Below are positions 8,358 through 15,475 of a DNA stretch of 64,000 nt, piece by piece (the first letter of the stretch is position 1; every line of letters begins with the position of its first letter). The notes under the pieces are model-generated. The model worked only from the letters and a program-made list of their open reading frames with translations. It searched no databases and was not told the DNA's origin. Source of the stretch: Leisingera sp. M658 (GTDB lineage Bacteria; Pseudomonadota; Alphaproteobacteria; Rhodobacterales; Rhodobacteraceae); the NCBI RefSeq assembly GCF_025144145.1, contig NZ_CP083546.1, forward strand, positions 3,692,001-3,756,000, in the 5' to 3' direction. Position numbers and translations under genes: made by a program.

Positions 8358-8606
8358 GTGAAACCTCCTATTATTCTTGCCGCCGCCGCTGGCATCCTTG
8401 TACTGGTTTTTGGCATCTATATGATCGACATCGATCAGACCCAGGATACCCGTCTTCCTGATGTGGAGGTCTCCGTCGAAGGCGGTCAGCTGCCGGAATT
8501 CGACGCCGAGGTTGGCGACATTGAAACCGGCACCAAAGAAGTGACCGTGACCGTCCCCACCGTCGACATTCAAAGCCCTGAAGAAGACGCCAGCGACGGT
8601 GGCTGA
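8358..8606 (+). CDS. small single-pass membrane protein
   Basis: This 82-aa protein starts at GTG, supported by a GAAAGGA ribosome binding site 9 nt upstream. One N-terminal transmembrane helix (residues 3-23) is followed by a strongly acidic tail (DIDQTQDTRLPDVEVSVEGG, EEDASDGG) probably facing the periplasm. I do not recognise the family by name. It stands alone between its own EcfG promoter and a terminator, so it is a single-gene stress transcript. Confidence 0.75.
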   Translation: MKPPIILAAAAGILVLVFGIYMIDIDQTQDTRLPDVEVSVEGGQLPEFDAEVGDIETGTKEVTVTVPTVDIQSPEEDASDGG

Positions 8607-8627
8607 TCAAGCGTCCCGGTTTCACAA

Positions 8628-8659
8628 AGCGCAGCGCCGGCCGCTGCGCTTTTTCTTTT
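8628..8659 (+). terminator. Rho-independent terminator
   Basis: A 9-bp stem AGCGCAGCG/CGCTGCGCT with a 5-nt loop is followed by TTTTCTTTT. Confidence 0.85.
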
Positions 8660-8700
8660 GCGCAGCATCCGCAGCATTGCAGTCATGGCAACGGAAGTCC

Positions 8701-8725
8701 GGAACCATTCGTCCGCTCAGCCGTT
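8701..8725 (+). promoter_or_regulatory. EcfG-type promoter for DUF1328 gene
   Basis: GGAAC at 8701-8705, 16-nt spacer, CGTT at 8722-8725; the next gene starts at 8778. Confidence 0.78.
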
Positions 8726-8777
8726 AACTTGCCAGATGGCGCTCATCGCAGCGCGCTAACAATGAAGGGAAAGAGCC

Positions 8778-8939
8778 ATGCTTGGTTGGGCAATCACGTT
8801 TCTCATCGTGGCACTCGTCGCCGCAGTTCTTGGATTCAGCGGCATCGCGGGCGCATCCGCCGGGATCGCACAGATCCTCTTTGTGATTTTCCTGGTGCTC
8901 TTTGTCCTCTCGATCATTGTCCGCCTCTTAAAAGGCTGA
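8778..8939 (+). CDS. DUF1328 family small membrane protein
   Basis: This 53-aa protein has two hydrophobic helices around the conserved [17 protein letters not shown] core and ends in a short basic tail. This is the DUF1328/YtjA pattern, a tiny inner-membrane protein family common in stress regulons. An AAAGAG ribosome binding site precedes ATG 8778. A paralogue sits at 20989-21159 with the same [15 protein letters not shown] core. The DUF883 gene follows 62 nt downstream and is likely on the same transcript. Confidence 0.85.
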   Translation: MLGWAITFLIVALVAAVLGFSGIAGASAGIAQILFVIFLVLFVLSIIVRLLKG

Positions 8940-9001
8940 CCTGACACATCGCCCGTCGCCCACACACAGCAGAATGGCAGCAAGTAAAAGGAACCCGACA
9001 C

Positions 9002-9283
9002 ATGACCAACACAGCCGAAGCACAGCAGAAAACCAAAGGCAGCGCCGCATCCGCTTCAGACAGCGAGTCCGGCAACCTCGCTGAACGCGTAAAGGAGCAG
9101 GCCGCTCAAACGGTTCAGCAGGCGCAAGAGCAGATTGACGCCGGGCTTCAGTACAGTTCCGGTGAAATGCAGCGTCTGACCAAAGAGGGGCAGGCATTTG
9201 TCAGGAAAAACCCGGGCCTTGCCATTGCCGGCGCCTTGGGTGTTGGGGTGCTGCTGGGCCTTGCCATGCGCAGCCGTTTTTGA
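9002..9283 (+). CDS. DUF883/ElaB-YqjD-like membrane-anchored protein
   Basis: This 93-aa protein has a long amphipathic, Gln/Glu/Ala-rich helix (about 20-65), then FVRKNPGLAIAGALGVGVLLGLAMRSRF, the C-terminal RxNPxxxxxxxxGxGxxxG membrane anchor typical of the ElaB/YqjD/DUF883 group. Members of that group are stationary-phase proteins, some reported to bind ribosomes at the membrane. An AAAAGGA ribosome binding site precedes the ATG. It is probably expressed from the EcfG promoter at 8701 and ends at the terminator at 9326-9353. Confidence 0.8.
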   Translation: MTNTAEAQQKTKGSAASASDSESGNLAERVKEQAAQTVQQAQEQIDAGLQYSSGEMQRLTKEGQAFVRKNPGLAIAGALGVGVLLGLAMRSRF

Positions 9284-9325
9284 CCCTGCGGCCCGCAGGG
9301 GCCGTCCGGTTACTCGCCATTTGCC

Positions 9326-9353
9326 AAAGCCGCGCAGCCAGCGCGGCTTTTTT
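9326..9353 (+). terminator. Rho-independent terminator
   Basis: Stem AAAGCCGCGC/GCGCGGCTTT with a 5-nt loop, ending in a short T run. Confidence 0.82.
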
Positions 9354-9411
9354 GCGGCTGGCCGGCCGCCATCACGAAGAAAAGGAGCGCCTTCCAAATT
9401 TGCCCTGACAG

Positions 9412-9437
9412 GGAACCTTTCTCCGGTTTCGCGCGTT
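9412..9437 (+). promoter_or_regulatory. EcfG-type promoter for 61-aa gene
   Basis: GGAAC at 9412-9416, 17-nt spacer, CGTT at 9434-9437; the gene starts at 9473. Confidence 0.8.
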
Positions 9438-9472
9438 TCCCCTTCAGAACAACAAACCGAAGGGAGCAAATC

Positions 9473-9658
9473 ATGGAATATGGACTTATTGGCCTGCTGG
9501 TGCTGGCCGCCGACATTTATGCGATCATTCAGATCCTGTCTTCTGGCGCCTCCACCGCGGCCAAGATCCTTTGGACGCTGGTAATCCTCATCCTGCCCGT
9601 TGTGGGATTTATCATCTGGCTGATTGCAGGTCCAAAGTCCTCTGCCGCGAAAATCTGA
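9473..9658 (+). CDS. PLDc_N-like small membrane protein
   Basis: This 61-aa protein has two transmembrane helices joined by a short loop (SSGASTAAKILWTLVILILPVVGFIIWLIAGP). The W-(T/L)-(L)-(V)-(I/L)-x3-P-x2-G-x2-(I/W)-(W) pattern is that of the phospholipase D nuclease N-terminal (PLDc_N) domain, here without any catalytic domain. It is a monocistronic unit with its own EcfG promoter and terminator. The hit to the N-terminal domain of cardiolipin-synthase-like proteins does not imply enzymatic activity. Confidence 0.78.
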   Translation: MEYGLIGLLVLAADIYAIIQILSSGASTAAKILWTLVILILPVVGFIIWLIAGPKSSAAKI

Positions 9659-9680
9659 CTCGACTGCTGCAGGCATTGTG

Positions 9681-9715
9681 CGGCCCGGACTTCGGACGCC
9701 GGGCCGTCTTCTTTT
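9681..9715 (+). terminator. Rho-independent terminator
   Basis: Stem CGGCCCGG/CCGGGCCG followed by TCTTCTTTT. Confidence 0.82.
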
Positions 9716-9722
9716 GACCAAG

Positions 9723-9747
9723 GGAACAAAAAGCGTCAGTGCGCGTT
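9723..9747 (+). promoter_or_regulatory. EcfG-type promoter for the 9784-12400 operon
   Basis: GGAAC at 9723-9727, 16-nt spacer, CGTT at 9744-9747. It lies directly upstream of four tightly packed genes and argues against the longer ORF start at 9739. Confidence 0.78.
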
Positions 9748-9783
9748 TTCCCTTTGAACACCGAGACCAAAGAGGCCGATGAC

Positions 9784-10221
9784 ATGACCGATACTTCTGA
9801 TCTTGAATCGCAAGCTCGCGCCCAAGCTGCCGATCTGGGCCGCAAGGCCAAGGGTGCGGTTAAAGACACGGTTCGCGATGCCGCAGACGCCGCGCAGTCG
9901 CAGGCCGCCCGCGAGGTGCAGGCTACGGCGGATGCCGCTGGCGCCGCAGCGGATGCTTTTGCACCGGGCACCATGCAGTCGCAGGCCGCACAGATGGTTG
10001 CGGGTCACCTTGAGGACGCCGCCCACCGGGTGCGCAGCTTGGACATTGAACAGACTGCGCGTGATGTCAGTGCCTTTGCGCGCCGCAATCCGCTGCTGTT
10101 CCTCGGCGGTGCGGCACTGGCCGGGTTCGCCGCCACCCGCTTCCTCAAGGCAAGCGAACCGGACAGCCGCAGCAACGGTCCGGCAGATATGACTCAGGAG
10201 GCCGGTCATGGCACGTCATGA
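9784..10221 (+). CDS. Ala-rich membrane-anchored protein (DUF883/nutrient-deprivation-like)
   Basis: This 145-aa protein starts at ATG 9784 after an AAAGAGG ribosome binding site. Residues 5-85 form an alanine- and glutamine-rich helix of heptad type (LESQARAQAADLGRKAKGAV). It ends in FARRNPLLFLGGAALAGFAATRFLKAS, the RRNPxxxxGGAALxGFxxxRFLKAS membrane anchor also seen in the neighbouring small proteins. The stop overlaps the next start by 14 nt. It is probably an inner-membrane stress protein partnered with the holin-like and DUF3618 proteins that follow. Confidence 0.72.
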   Translation: MTDTSDLESQARAQAADLGRKAKGAVKDTVRDAADAAQSQAAREVQATADAAGAAADAFAPGTMQSQAAQMVAGHLEDAAHRVRSLDIEQTARDVSAFARRNPLLFLGGAALAGFAATRFLKASEPDSRSNGPADMTQEAGHGTS

Positions 10222-10609
10222 TCTGCGCCAAGCACCGGATATGTTCCTGGAAGCTCTCCGGCATTTCACAGCACTGCTGCGCAGTGAGGCGGAGCTTGCC
10301 AAAAGCGAGCTGAAGGAGAATGCCGCCCGCGCCGGAACCGGGCTGGCTTGTTTCGCCATTGCCGCTCTGGTGGCGCTGGCGGGACTGCATGTGCTTGCGG
10401 CAGCGCTGGTCGCCTGGATCGCATCCGCAGGCCTGTCCGCCGGATGGGCTGCGCTGATCGTCGGCGGAGGGCTGATCGCCATTGCCCTTGGTCTGTTGCT
10501 GTTCGGCAAGTCGCGGCTCAGCAGCGAGGCGCTGCTGCCATCACGCACCATCAGCAATGTTAAAAAAGATGCCGCCAGCATCAAGGAGGCCGCAAATGCC
10601 CGCTACTGA
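10208..10609 (+). CDS. phage-holin-3-6/YqjE-like membrane protein
   Basis: This 133-aa protein has an N-terminal amphipathic helix with ELAKSELKENAARAGTG, then two strong transmembrane helices (about 42-70 and 78-100) and a short basic cytoplasmic tail. This matches the Phage_holin_3_6/YqjE family (Actinobacterial and proteobacterial small membrane proteins, not true lysis holins). It overlaps both neighbours, indicating translational coupling within the EcfG-driven operon. Confidence 0.78.
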   Translation: MARHDLRQAPDMFLEALRHFTALLRSEAELAKSELKENAARAGTGLACFAIAALVALAGLHVLAAALVAWIASAGLSAGWAALIVGGGLIAIALGLLLFGKSRLSSEALLPSRTISNVKKDAASIKEAANARY

Positions 10610-11363
10610 AGAGATCGAACAGCGCGTGGACGCAAACCGCCGCCGGCTGGCAGAAACCCTGTCCAGCCTGTCCGGCACCGTTGCGCCGCAATCGGTGACC
10701 GAACAGCTTTCGGCAGCGGCAAACGGCTATGGCGGCGAACTGGGGCGCCAGGCAATTACCGCAGCCAAGCGCAATCCCGCAGCCTTGGTTCTGGCCGGGG
10801 CTGGGTTGGCTCTTCTATTCACCGGAACCGGCAGCAGCCGCCGCCCGCGCACCGCCGCCAAGCCGGCCGCCGCCGTTCCCCCCGAAGCCGCTTTTGCCGG
10901 TTTCGACGCGCGTGTCGCCGCGGCAGATGCCGCCATGAAACAGGAGATGACCGGTATGAGTGAAGAACCCCTCCGCGCTGGCAAGATGCGCGAGACACTG
11001 AACGCAGGGCTGGACGCCCTGCCCGCAGCTGCCCGCAAGCGGGTGATGAAGGCGCGTACCGCTGCCCTGCAGGCGCAGGAGAAAGTTGAATCGCATACAG
11101 CCAAAGCCGCGGCCCGCTCACGAAGTTTTTTCAATCAGAACCCGCTGGCCGCCGGGGCCATTGCCCTGGGTCTGGGCGCACTGATCGGGGCCTTGTTGCC
11201 TTCTACCCGCCAGGAGGACGAGTTGCTTGGCGCCCGCCGTGATGCGCTGGCAGCCAAAGCCGAGGCCGCCCTGCGCGAGGAAATGGACAAGCTGCACCGC
11301 AAGGCCAGCGCAAGTCTCGATCCAGCAGAAACCGACCCGGCACCGCACGCAGCTTCCGTCTGA
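10596..11363 (+). CDS. DUF3618-domain protein
   Basis: This 255-aa protein starts at ATG 10596, inside the end of the holin-like gene, with AAGGAGG upstream. Residues 1-45 (EEIEQRVDANRRRLAETLSS) match the DUF3618 helix, followed by a KRNPAALVLAGAGLALLF anchor. A second anchor, FNQNPLAAGAIALGLGALIGALLP, occurs at about 185-210, so the protein looks like two helix-plus-anchor units in tandem. The charged C terminus is helical. It belongs with the DUF883 and holin-like proteins as a membrane-organising stress set; the biochemical role is unknown. Confidence 0.78.
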   Translation: MPATEEIEQRVDANRRRLAETLSSLSGTVAPQSVTEQLSAAANGYGGELGRQAITAAKRNPAALVLAGAGLALLFTGTGSSRRPRTAAKPAAAVPPEAAFAGFDARVAAADAAMKQEMTGMSEEPLRAGKMRETLNAGLDALPAAARKRVMKARTAALQAQEKVESHTAKAAARSRSFFNQNPLAAGAIALGLGALIGALLPSTRQEDELLGARRDALAAKAEAALREEMDKLHRKASASLDPAETDPAPHAASV

Positions 11364-11368
11364 CAGCA

Positions 11369-12400
11369 ATGCCAGGTTATTTAAAGACCACACTCAGCGG
11401 CCGGGGGGTCCGGGTGATGCTGATGATCCTTACGATCATCAGCATCACAGCGGCATTGCAGCATGCACAGCAGATCCTGGCACCGATGAGCTTTGCTCTG
11501 GTGCTGGGCATCGTTGTGTCGCCGCTTGCAGACAAATTGGCACGCCTTGGCGTCCCGCGGCTGGTAATTGCCTTGTCCCTGTTGCTAGCCTGCACATTGT
11601 TTGTAGCCACCGCCATACTGCTGATCGAGCCGGTCGTGAATGCCCTGATCGAGGAACTGCCGCGCATCAAGGCGGTCATGTCCTCATTGATCGACAAGGC
11701 CTCCTCCTTGCTGCGCGGGATAGAGACCATCAGCGAGGAAATCGAAAACACTGTCGGCGCTGAAGCAATGGAGCCTCAGACCGCCATCCCCTCCGTGGGG
11801 GACGCGCTGTGGCTGGCGCCCAGCTTTCTCTCTCAAGTGTTCATCTTCGTGGGCACGCTGTTCTTCTTCACGCTGACCCGGGACGATCTCTACCGCCTCA
11901 CCGGTCCGTTGTACGGCCGGCTCAAGCATGCCGACAAGGCCGTGGCCCGCTATTTTGCCGCGATCACCGTGGTGAATGCTGGTCTTGGCGTGGTGACTGC
12001 AGGCATTTTCTTAGCTTTGGGGCTGGAATACGCCGTGCTCTGGGGACTTGCGGCAGCCTTGCTGAACTACGTTCTTTACCTTGGCCCGCTGCTGATGATT
12101 CTGGGGCTGGGTATTGCCGGCGCCCTGCAATTCAGCGGTGCCCTTGCCGTGGCGCCGCCGGTGCTGTTCCTTATCATTAACCTGACCGAGGCGAATATCG
12201 TCACTCCATTGCTGGTCGGCAACCGTCTGGCAGTGAACCCGTTGCTGGTGTTTCTGGCCATTGTTTTCGGCCTGTGGCTGTGGGGTCCCATCGGTGCATT
12301 TGTGGCGCTGCCGCTTCTGTTGTGGCTGGGGGTTATGCTGGATCCGCGCCACAGCCTGCCTGCAAAGACGGCTGAGGATCCGTTGCACAAGATTATGTAA
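11369..12400 (+). CDS. AI-2E family transporter
   Basis: This 343-aa polytopic membrane protein has the AI-2E/PerM layout: paired N-terminal helices (LAPMSFALVLGIVVSPLADKL), an amphipathic central segment (about 90-140) and a C-terminal set of helices with the family motifs LPLLLWLG and LGVVTAGIFLALGLEYAVLWGLAAALLNYVLYLGP-like spacing. Family members are proposed exporters of small molecules or ions, with several now linked to Na+/H+ exchange; the autoinducer label is historical. It starts 5 nt after the DUF3618 stop and is the last gene of the operon. Confidence 0.85.
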   Translation: MPGYLKTTLSGRGVRVMLMILTIISITAALQHAQQILAPMSFALVLGIVVSPLADKLARLGVPRLVIALSLLLACTLFVATAILLIEPVVNALIEELPRIKAVMSSLIDKASSLLRGIETISEEIENTVGAEAMEPQTAIPSVGDALWLAPSFLSQVFIFVGTLFFFTLTRDDLYRLTGPLYGRLKHADKAVARYFAAITVVNAGLGVVTAGIFLALGLEYAVLWGLAAALLNYVLYLGPLLMILGLGIAGALQFSGALAVAPPVLFLIINLTEANIVTPLLVGNRLAVNPLLVFLAIVFGLWLWGPIGAFVALPLLLWLGVMLDPRHSLPAKTAEDPLHKIM

Positions 12401-12409
12401 GAGAAACAT

Positions 12410-12431
12410 GCCCGCACCGCCAGGTGCGGGC
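12410..12431 (-). terminator. possible terminator between convergent genes
   Basis: A perfect 9-bp stem GCCCGCACC/GGTGCGGGC lies between the convergent transporter and MscS genes. The T-rich tract (ATGTTTCTCTT) follows on the minus strand only, so it would serve the MscS gene best. Confidence 0.5.
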
Positions 12432-12443
12432 GGCAGCCGGCCC

Positions 12444-13919
12444 TCACTCGGCGCGCTGCTGCGCATCCAGCAAGTTCTCCACACCATCCAGCCCCTCACG
12501 CTCCCGCTCAGCGGCCCCGGTCACCGCCGGTTCCGCCCGCGCCGGATCGGAGGCCTCGGGCAAATCAGCGCTGCTGGCCGATGGCGGGGCTTTCCGGGTG
12601 TCAGCGCGCTTCGCCGGGGCAGCAGCAGCGGCGTCTTGCGCCCCGTCCAGACGGACCCGGTAGATTGGCTCAGGCAGGCCGAATCCCGCACCTTCCAGCG
12701 CCATTTTGGCTGCCCGGATCGCCTCACCGCGCGCCTTGGCGAAATCCACCTGGGTCTGATCTACCCAGCCGGTGAAGGTCAGGATCACGTTGGAATCCCC
12801 GACTTCGCTGATCCAGGCGCCAACCTCCGGATCTTCCAGCACAAATGCCTGCGCCTCAAGTGCGGCAACCGCGGTGGACAACGCCGCTGCCAGATCGGCA
12901 TCGGCATCCACGCCCAGATCAAAGCCGAAACGGCGATGGGGATCGCGGGTGAAATTCACGATGCGCCCCTTAAAGACCGTGGCATTGGGAATTCGGATAT
13001 GGTTGCCCTCAGGAGAGATCAGGATGGTTGCCCGCGACGTCAGCCGCGCCACCGTTCCCTGATCGCCCTGAATGTCCACGTAATCATTGGGCCTGAACGG
13101 CTGGCGCAGGCTAAGCAGGATGGAGGCAATGAAGTTCTCCACGGTGTCACGCACCGCAAAGCCAAGCGCCAGGCCAACCACCCCTGCCGCCCCCAGCACG
13201 GCACCAATCAGCGCCGTTGCGTTCATGATATCAAGCGCCAGAACCAGCCCCGTCAGAATGAACATGATACGCGCAACCGCCCGGTAGACATCCGCAATAA
13301 AGGGGTTGGGCGCCAGCCGGGTCCAGATGCCGATCCGCGTTGTCAGCAGCCAGCCTCCCGCCGCCACCAGAAAGAAGGCCGTCACCGCGACCAGAAAAAT
13401 CGGCCCGTTCGCCAGCAGGTTCCGCGTACGGGCGGCAATCCGGTCCACCGCGGGCGCCAGCCGTTCTTCTAGCGTGCCGCTGATTTCGGTTTCGTTCTCA
13501 AATGCCACGACACCCGCCACGCGGTTGACGATCTGCGTCAGCCTGTCTTGCGCCGCATTGTCGATCACCTGGCCGGTGATACGGACAACACCTTCGGAAA
13601 CCGACACTGTCACGGCCCCATAGCCTTCAATTTCAGCGAGCAGCTTTTCGATCCTGCTCAGAATCGCGCTATCGCGCACTGCCGCGTCGCCGACTTCGAT
13701 CAGGCCGTCGGTCTGAACCGGATCAGTGGCGGTCTGTGCCTGGCCGCTGGCCGTTCCAAGGCAGAGTGCAGCCGCAGCAACAAGGCACACTAAAAACGCC
13801 TTCAGTCTAGGCCCAAGCGTCGGGATGCGTCTCTGATGCCGCCCGATAAAAATCTTTCTACGGTTCAAATCCGCATCCTCCCGATCAAATCCAAGGCAGT
13901 TGCACCACACGGCTGCCAT
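12444..13919 (-). CDS. BON-domain mechanosensitive channel (MscS family)
   Basis: This protein has up to 491 aa. A signal-like helix (AFLVCLVAAAALCLG, about 40-57) is followed by a BON-like domain (VTVSVSEGVVRITGQVIDNAAQDRLTQIV, about 97-145), then two to three transmembrane helices and the MscS pore and beta domain: GLALGFAVRDTVENFIASILLSLRQPF, DYVDIQGDQGTVARLTSRATIL, GNHIRIPNATVFKGRIVNF. The C terminus is an acidic, proline-rich tail. MscS channels release solutes on hypo-osmotic shock. The first about 35 residues may not be translated; the true start could be a downstream Met or GTG. Confidence 0.85.
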   Translation of the reverse strand: MAAVWCNCLGFDREDADLNRRKIFIGRHQRRIPTLGPRLKAFLVCLVAAAALCLGTASGQAQTATDPVQTDGLIEVGDAAVRDSAILSRIEKLLAEIEGYGAVTVSVSEGVVRITGQVIDNAAQDRLTQIVNRVAGVVAFENETEISGTLEERLAPAVDRIAARTRNLLANGPIFLVAVTAFFLVAAGGWLLTTRIGIWTRLAPNPFIADVYRAVARIMFILTGLVLALDIMNATALIGAVLGAAGVVGLALGFAVRDTVENFIASILLSLRQPFRPNDYVDIQGDQGTVARLTSRATILISPEGNHIRIPNATVFKGRIVNFTRDPHRRFGFDLGVDADADLAAALSTAVAALEAQAFVLEDPEVGAWISEVGDSNVILTFTGWVDQTQVDFAKARGEAIRAAKMALEGAGFGLPEPIYRVRLDGAQDAAAAAPAKRADTRKAPPSASSADLPEASDPARAEPAVTGAAEREREGLDGVENLLDAQQRAE

Positions 13920-14481
13920 CGCTGCGGCAGGTCCGCACTGTTATGCTGGTGACGGTCCGCCTGCCGGAGCAGTGCGCTCTCCGCATCCGGCTGCTGCAAA
14001 CGGTCCGCAGGCAAAAAGCTGGATGACTGGCGAACTGGATTGTCCTCATACAAAAATTCATAAAGCAGTCCCCCTGGCTTTAACACGCCTTGAGGCAACC
14101 GCGCCGTTCGGCATGGGTCACGTTGCAAATCCGCCATATGACGCCCCAAAATCCCGCACTGGCCAAGGGGCATAACCCCTAACGTGCCGCCCGCTGGAGA
14201 AAAGTGTCCTGTGACAATTGGCTTTACCCGCCGCTGCGGCCGAAGCTTTCACGGAAGACTTTCCTCTTCCGAGCGCACCATCCTAGGGCAATGCACGACA
14301 ACCAATATTTATCAATACGTTAGTTGACACCCTCCCTTGCCCGCCTTCGGGTTCGCCACCCCGCGGCAGAGTCCGGACAGAAAAACACTCTGATGGCATT
14401 TTTTGAGGCACGGTATGTCATAGTTTAATGCCAGCTGCCCGGCGCAATGCCATGGCTCCTCTACAAGTGAATGGAGACCTT
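13920..14481. other. intergenic region without a recognised gene
   Basis: This is 560 bp between divergent genes. I see no supported ORF. A TTGACA-like hexamer at about 14322 and AT-rich sequence near 14300 could hold a housekeeping promoter for the downstream gene. Confidence 0.4.
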
Positions 14482-14847
14482 ATGGGTACTGAAACTCGCG
14501 GCGCGGAAGCGCCGGTATTGATCCTGACAAAGAACGCTTTTGAAGCGCTTGACATAAGCGACTATCTGATGCGGCGCGGTCTGGATCCCGTTTTGAGCGA
14601 AACCAAAATTGAGCAGTGTTCCGCATTTTTCGATGACAGCCTGCCGCCGCCCCGGCTGGTGTTCTTTGCCTTCCCGCTTAATGATCCGGCGGCGCGTGAC
14701 TGGCTTTACACCGCTCTGTCAAAAAAATGGCCCGTCATTCTGGTAAATGGGGACACCACCGAGCCGGAACTGCAATCCCTGCCCATGCTTTCCCGCCCGT
14801 TCAAGACATCCCACCTGGATGCTGTGATGGAGATGGTCAGCGAATAA
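14482..14847 (+). CDS. degenerate receiver-like protein
   Basis: This 121-aa protein starts at ATG 14482, with TGGAGA upstream. The pattern resembles the stand-alone receiver domains of Roseobacters: PVLILTKNAFEALDISDYLMRRG at the N terminus, LVFFAF where the phospho-acceptor strand should be, then ILVNGD and LSRPFKTSHLDAVM at the end. The acidic pocket is replaced by TK and the conserved Asp by Phe, so it cannot be phosphorylated in the usual way; only the RPF region of the KPF motif remains. A similar protein lies at 16897-17322. A phosphorylation-independent regulator is a reasonable guess. Confidence 0.55.
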   Translation: MGTETRGAEAPVLILTKNAFEALDISDYLMRRGLDPVLSETKIEQCSAFFDDSLPPPRLVFFAFPLNDPAARDWLYTALSKKWPVILVNGDTTEPELQSLPMLSRPFKTSHLDAVMEMVSE

Positions 14848-15010
14848 TGCATTCCGGCACAATGAATGAAGGTCACGCCCGGCTTCGAAGGGAGACACCC
14901 TGTCACGACGGCAGAGACCGCCCGGCAGCCAGCCGGTCCTGAAACTCCAATGTGGCCACTGCCGCACGCCGTCTGTGGTTTGCTGCCGATGCAAGTTTCA
15001 CGGCCTACAC

Positions 15011-15035
15011 GGAACCTTACGGCCTCGGCAGCGTT
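15011..15035 (+). promoter_or_regulatory. EcfG-type promoter for csbD-like gene
   Basis: GGAAC at 15011-15015, 16-nt spacer, CGTT at 15032-15035; the gene starts at 15104. Confidence 0.8.
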
Positions 15036-15103
15036 TTCTCATTGAGAGCGCGGCACCGCGGCACACCCCCGGTTTCCGCCCGATCTTGAAAGGAGAACAC
15101 GAC

Positions 15104-15301
15104 ATGGACGACGACCGTTTCACCGGCAAATGGACCGAACTCAAGGGCCGCCTGCGCGAGACCTATGGCGATCTGACCGACGACGAACTGGAACAGGCCA
15201 AGGGCGAGCGCGAACAATTGGAAGGGCTGCTTCAGCAGAAACTGGGCAAGACCAAAGACGAAGTCCGCCAAGCTGTCGACCGCATGCTGGAGAGCATCTG
15301 A
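15104..15301 (+). CDS. CsbD family stress protein
   Basis: This 65-aa hydrophilic protein has the CsbD signature: FTGKWTELKGRLRETYGDLTDDEL in the N-terminal half and GKTKDEVRQAVDRM near the end. CsbD-like proteins are abundant, probably disordered or helical stress proteins under general stress sigma factors in several phyla. An AAAGGAGAA ribosome binding site precedes ATG 15104, and the EcfG promoter and a hairpin terminator bracket the gene. Confidence 0.9.
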   Translation: MDDDRFTGKWTELKGRLRETYGDLTDDELEQAKGEREQLEGLLQQKLGKTKDEVRQAVDRMLESI

Positions 15302-15312
15302 AATGGGCGCAG

Positions 15313-15341
15313 ACCGCATAGCGTTTCTCACGCTATGCGGT
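15313..15341 (+). terminator. hairpin terminator after csbD-like gene
   Basis: A 12-bp stem ACCGCATAGCGT/ACGCTATGCGGT has a 5-nt loop. The following T tract is short, so termination may be weak. Confidence 0.6.
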
Positions 15342-15475
15342 TAGTACCGCCTATCAGGTACCAAACCCGTGCGGCCATCTGATGTCAGTAATCTTAGGCC
15401 GCACGCTCTCCTGCAATTCAAAGACCGGTCCGCTAGACTGCCTAAGACTGGTCTGGCGGCGCAAAATGCTGCTCA

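Noticed and set aside
8701-8725. GGAAC near 8991-8995 as a further EcfG promoter for the DUF883 gene
   Set aside because: It lies only a few bases before the start codon with no CGTT at the right distance; it is part of the ribosome binding region.
12261-13472. 403-codon open frame on the plus strand
   Set aside because: Antisense shadow of the MscS gene; Arg/Gly/Pro-rich composition and no ribosome binding site.
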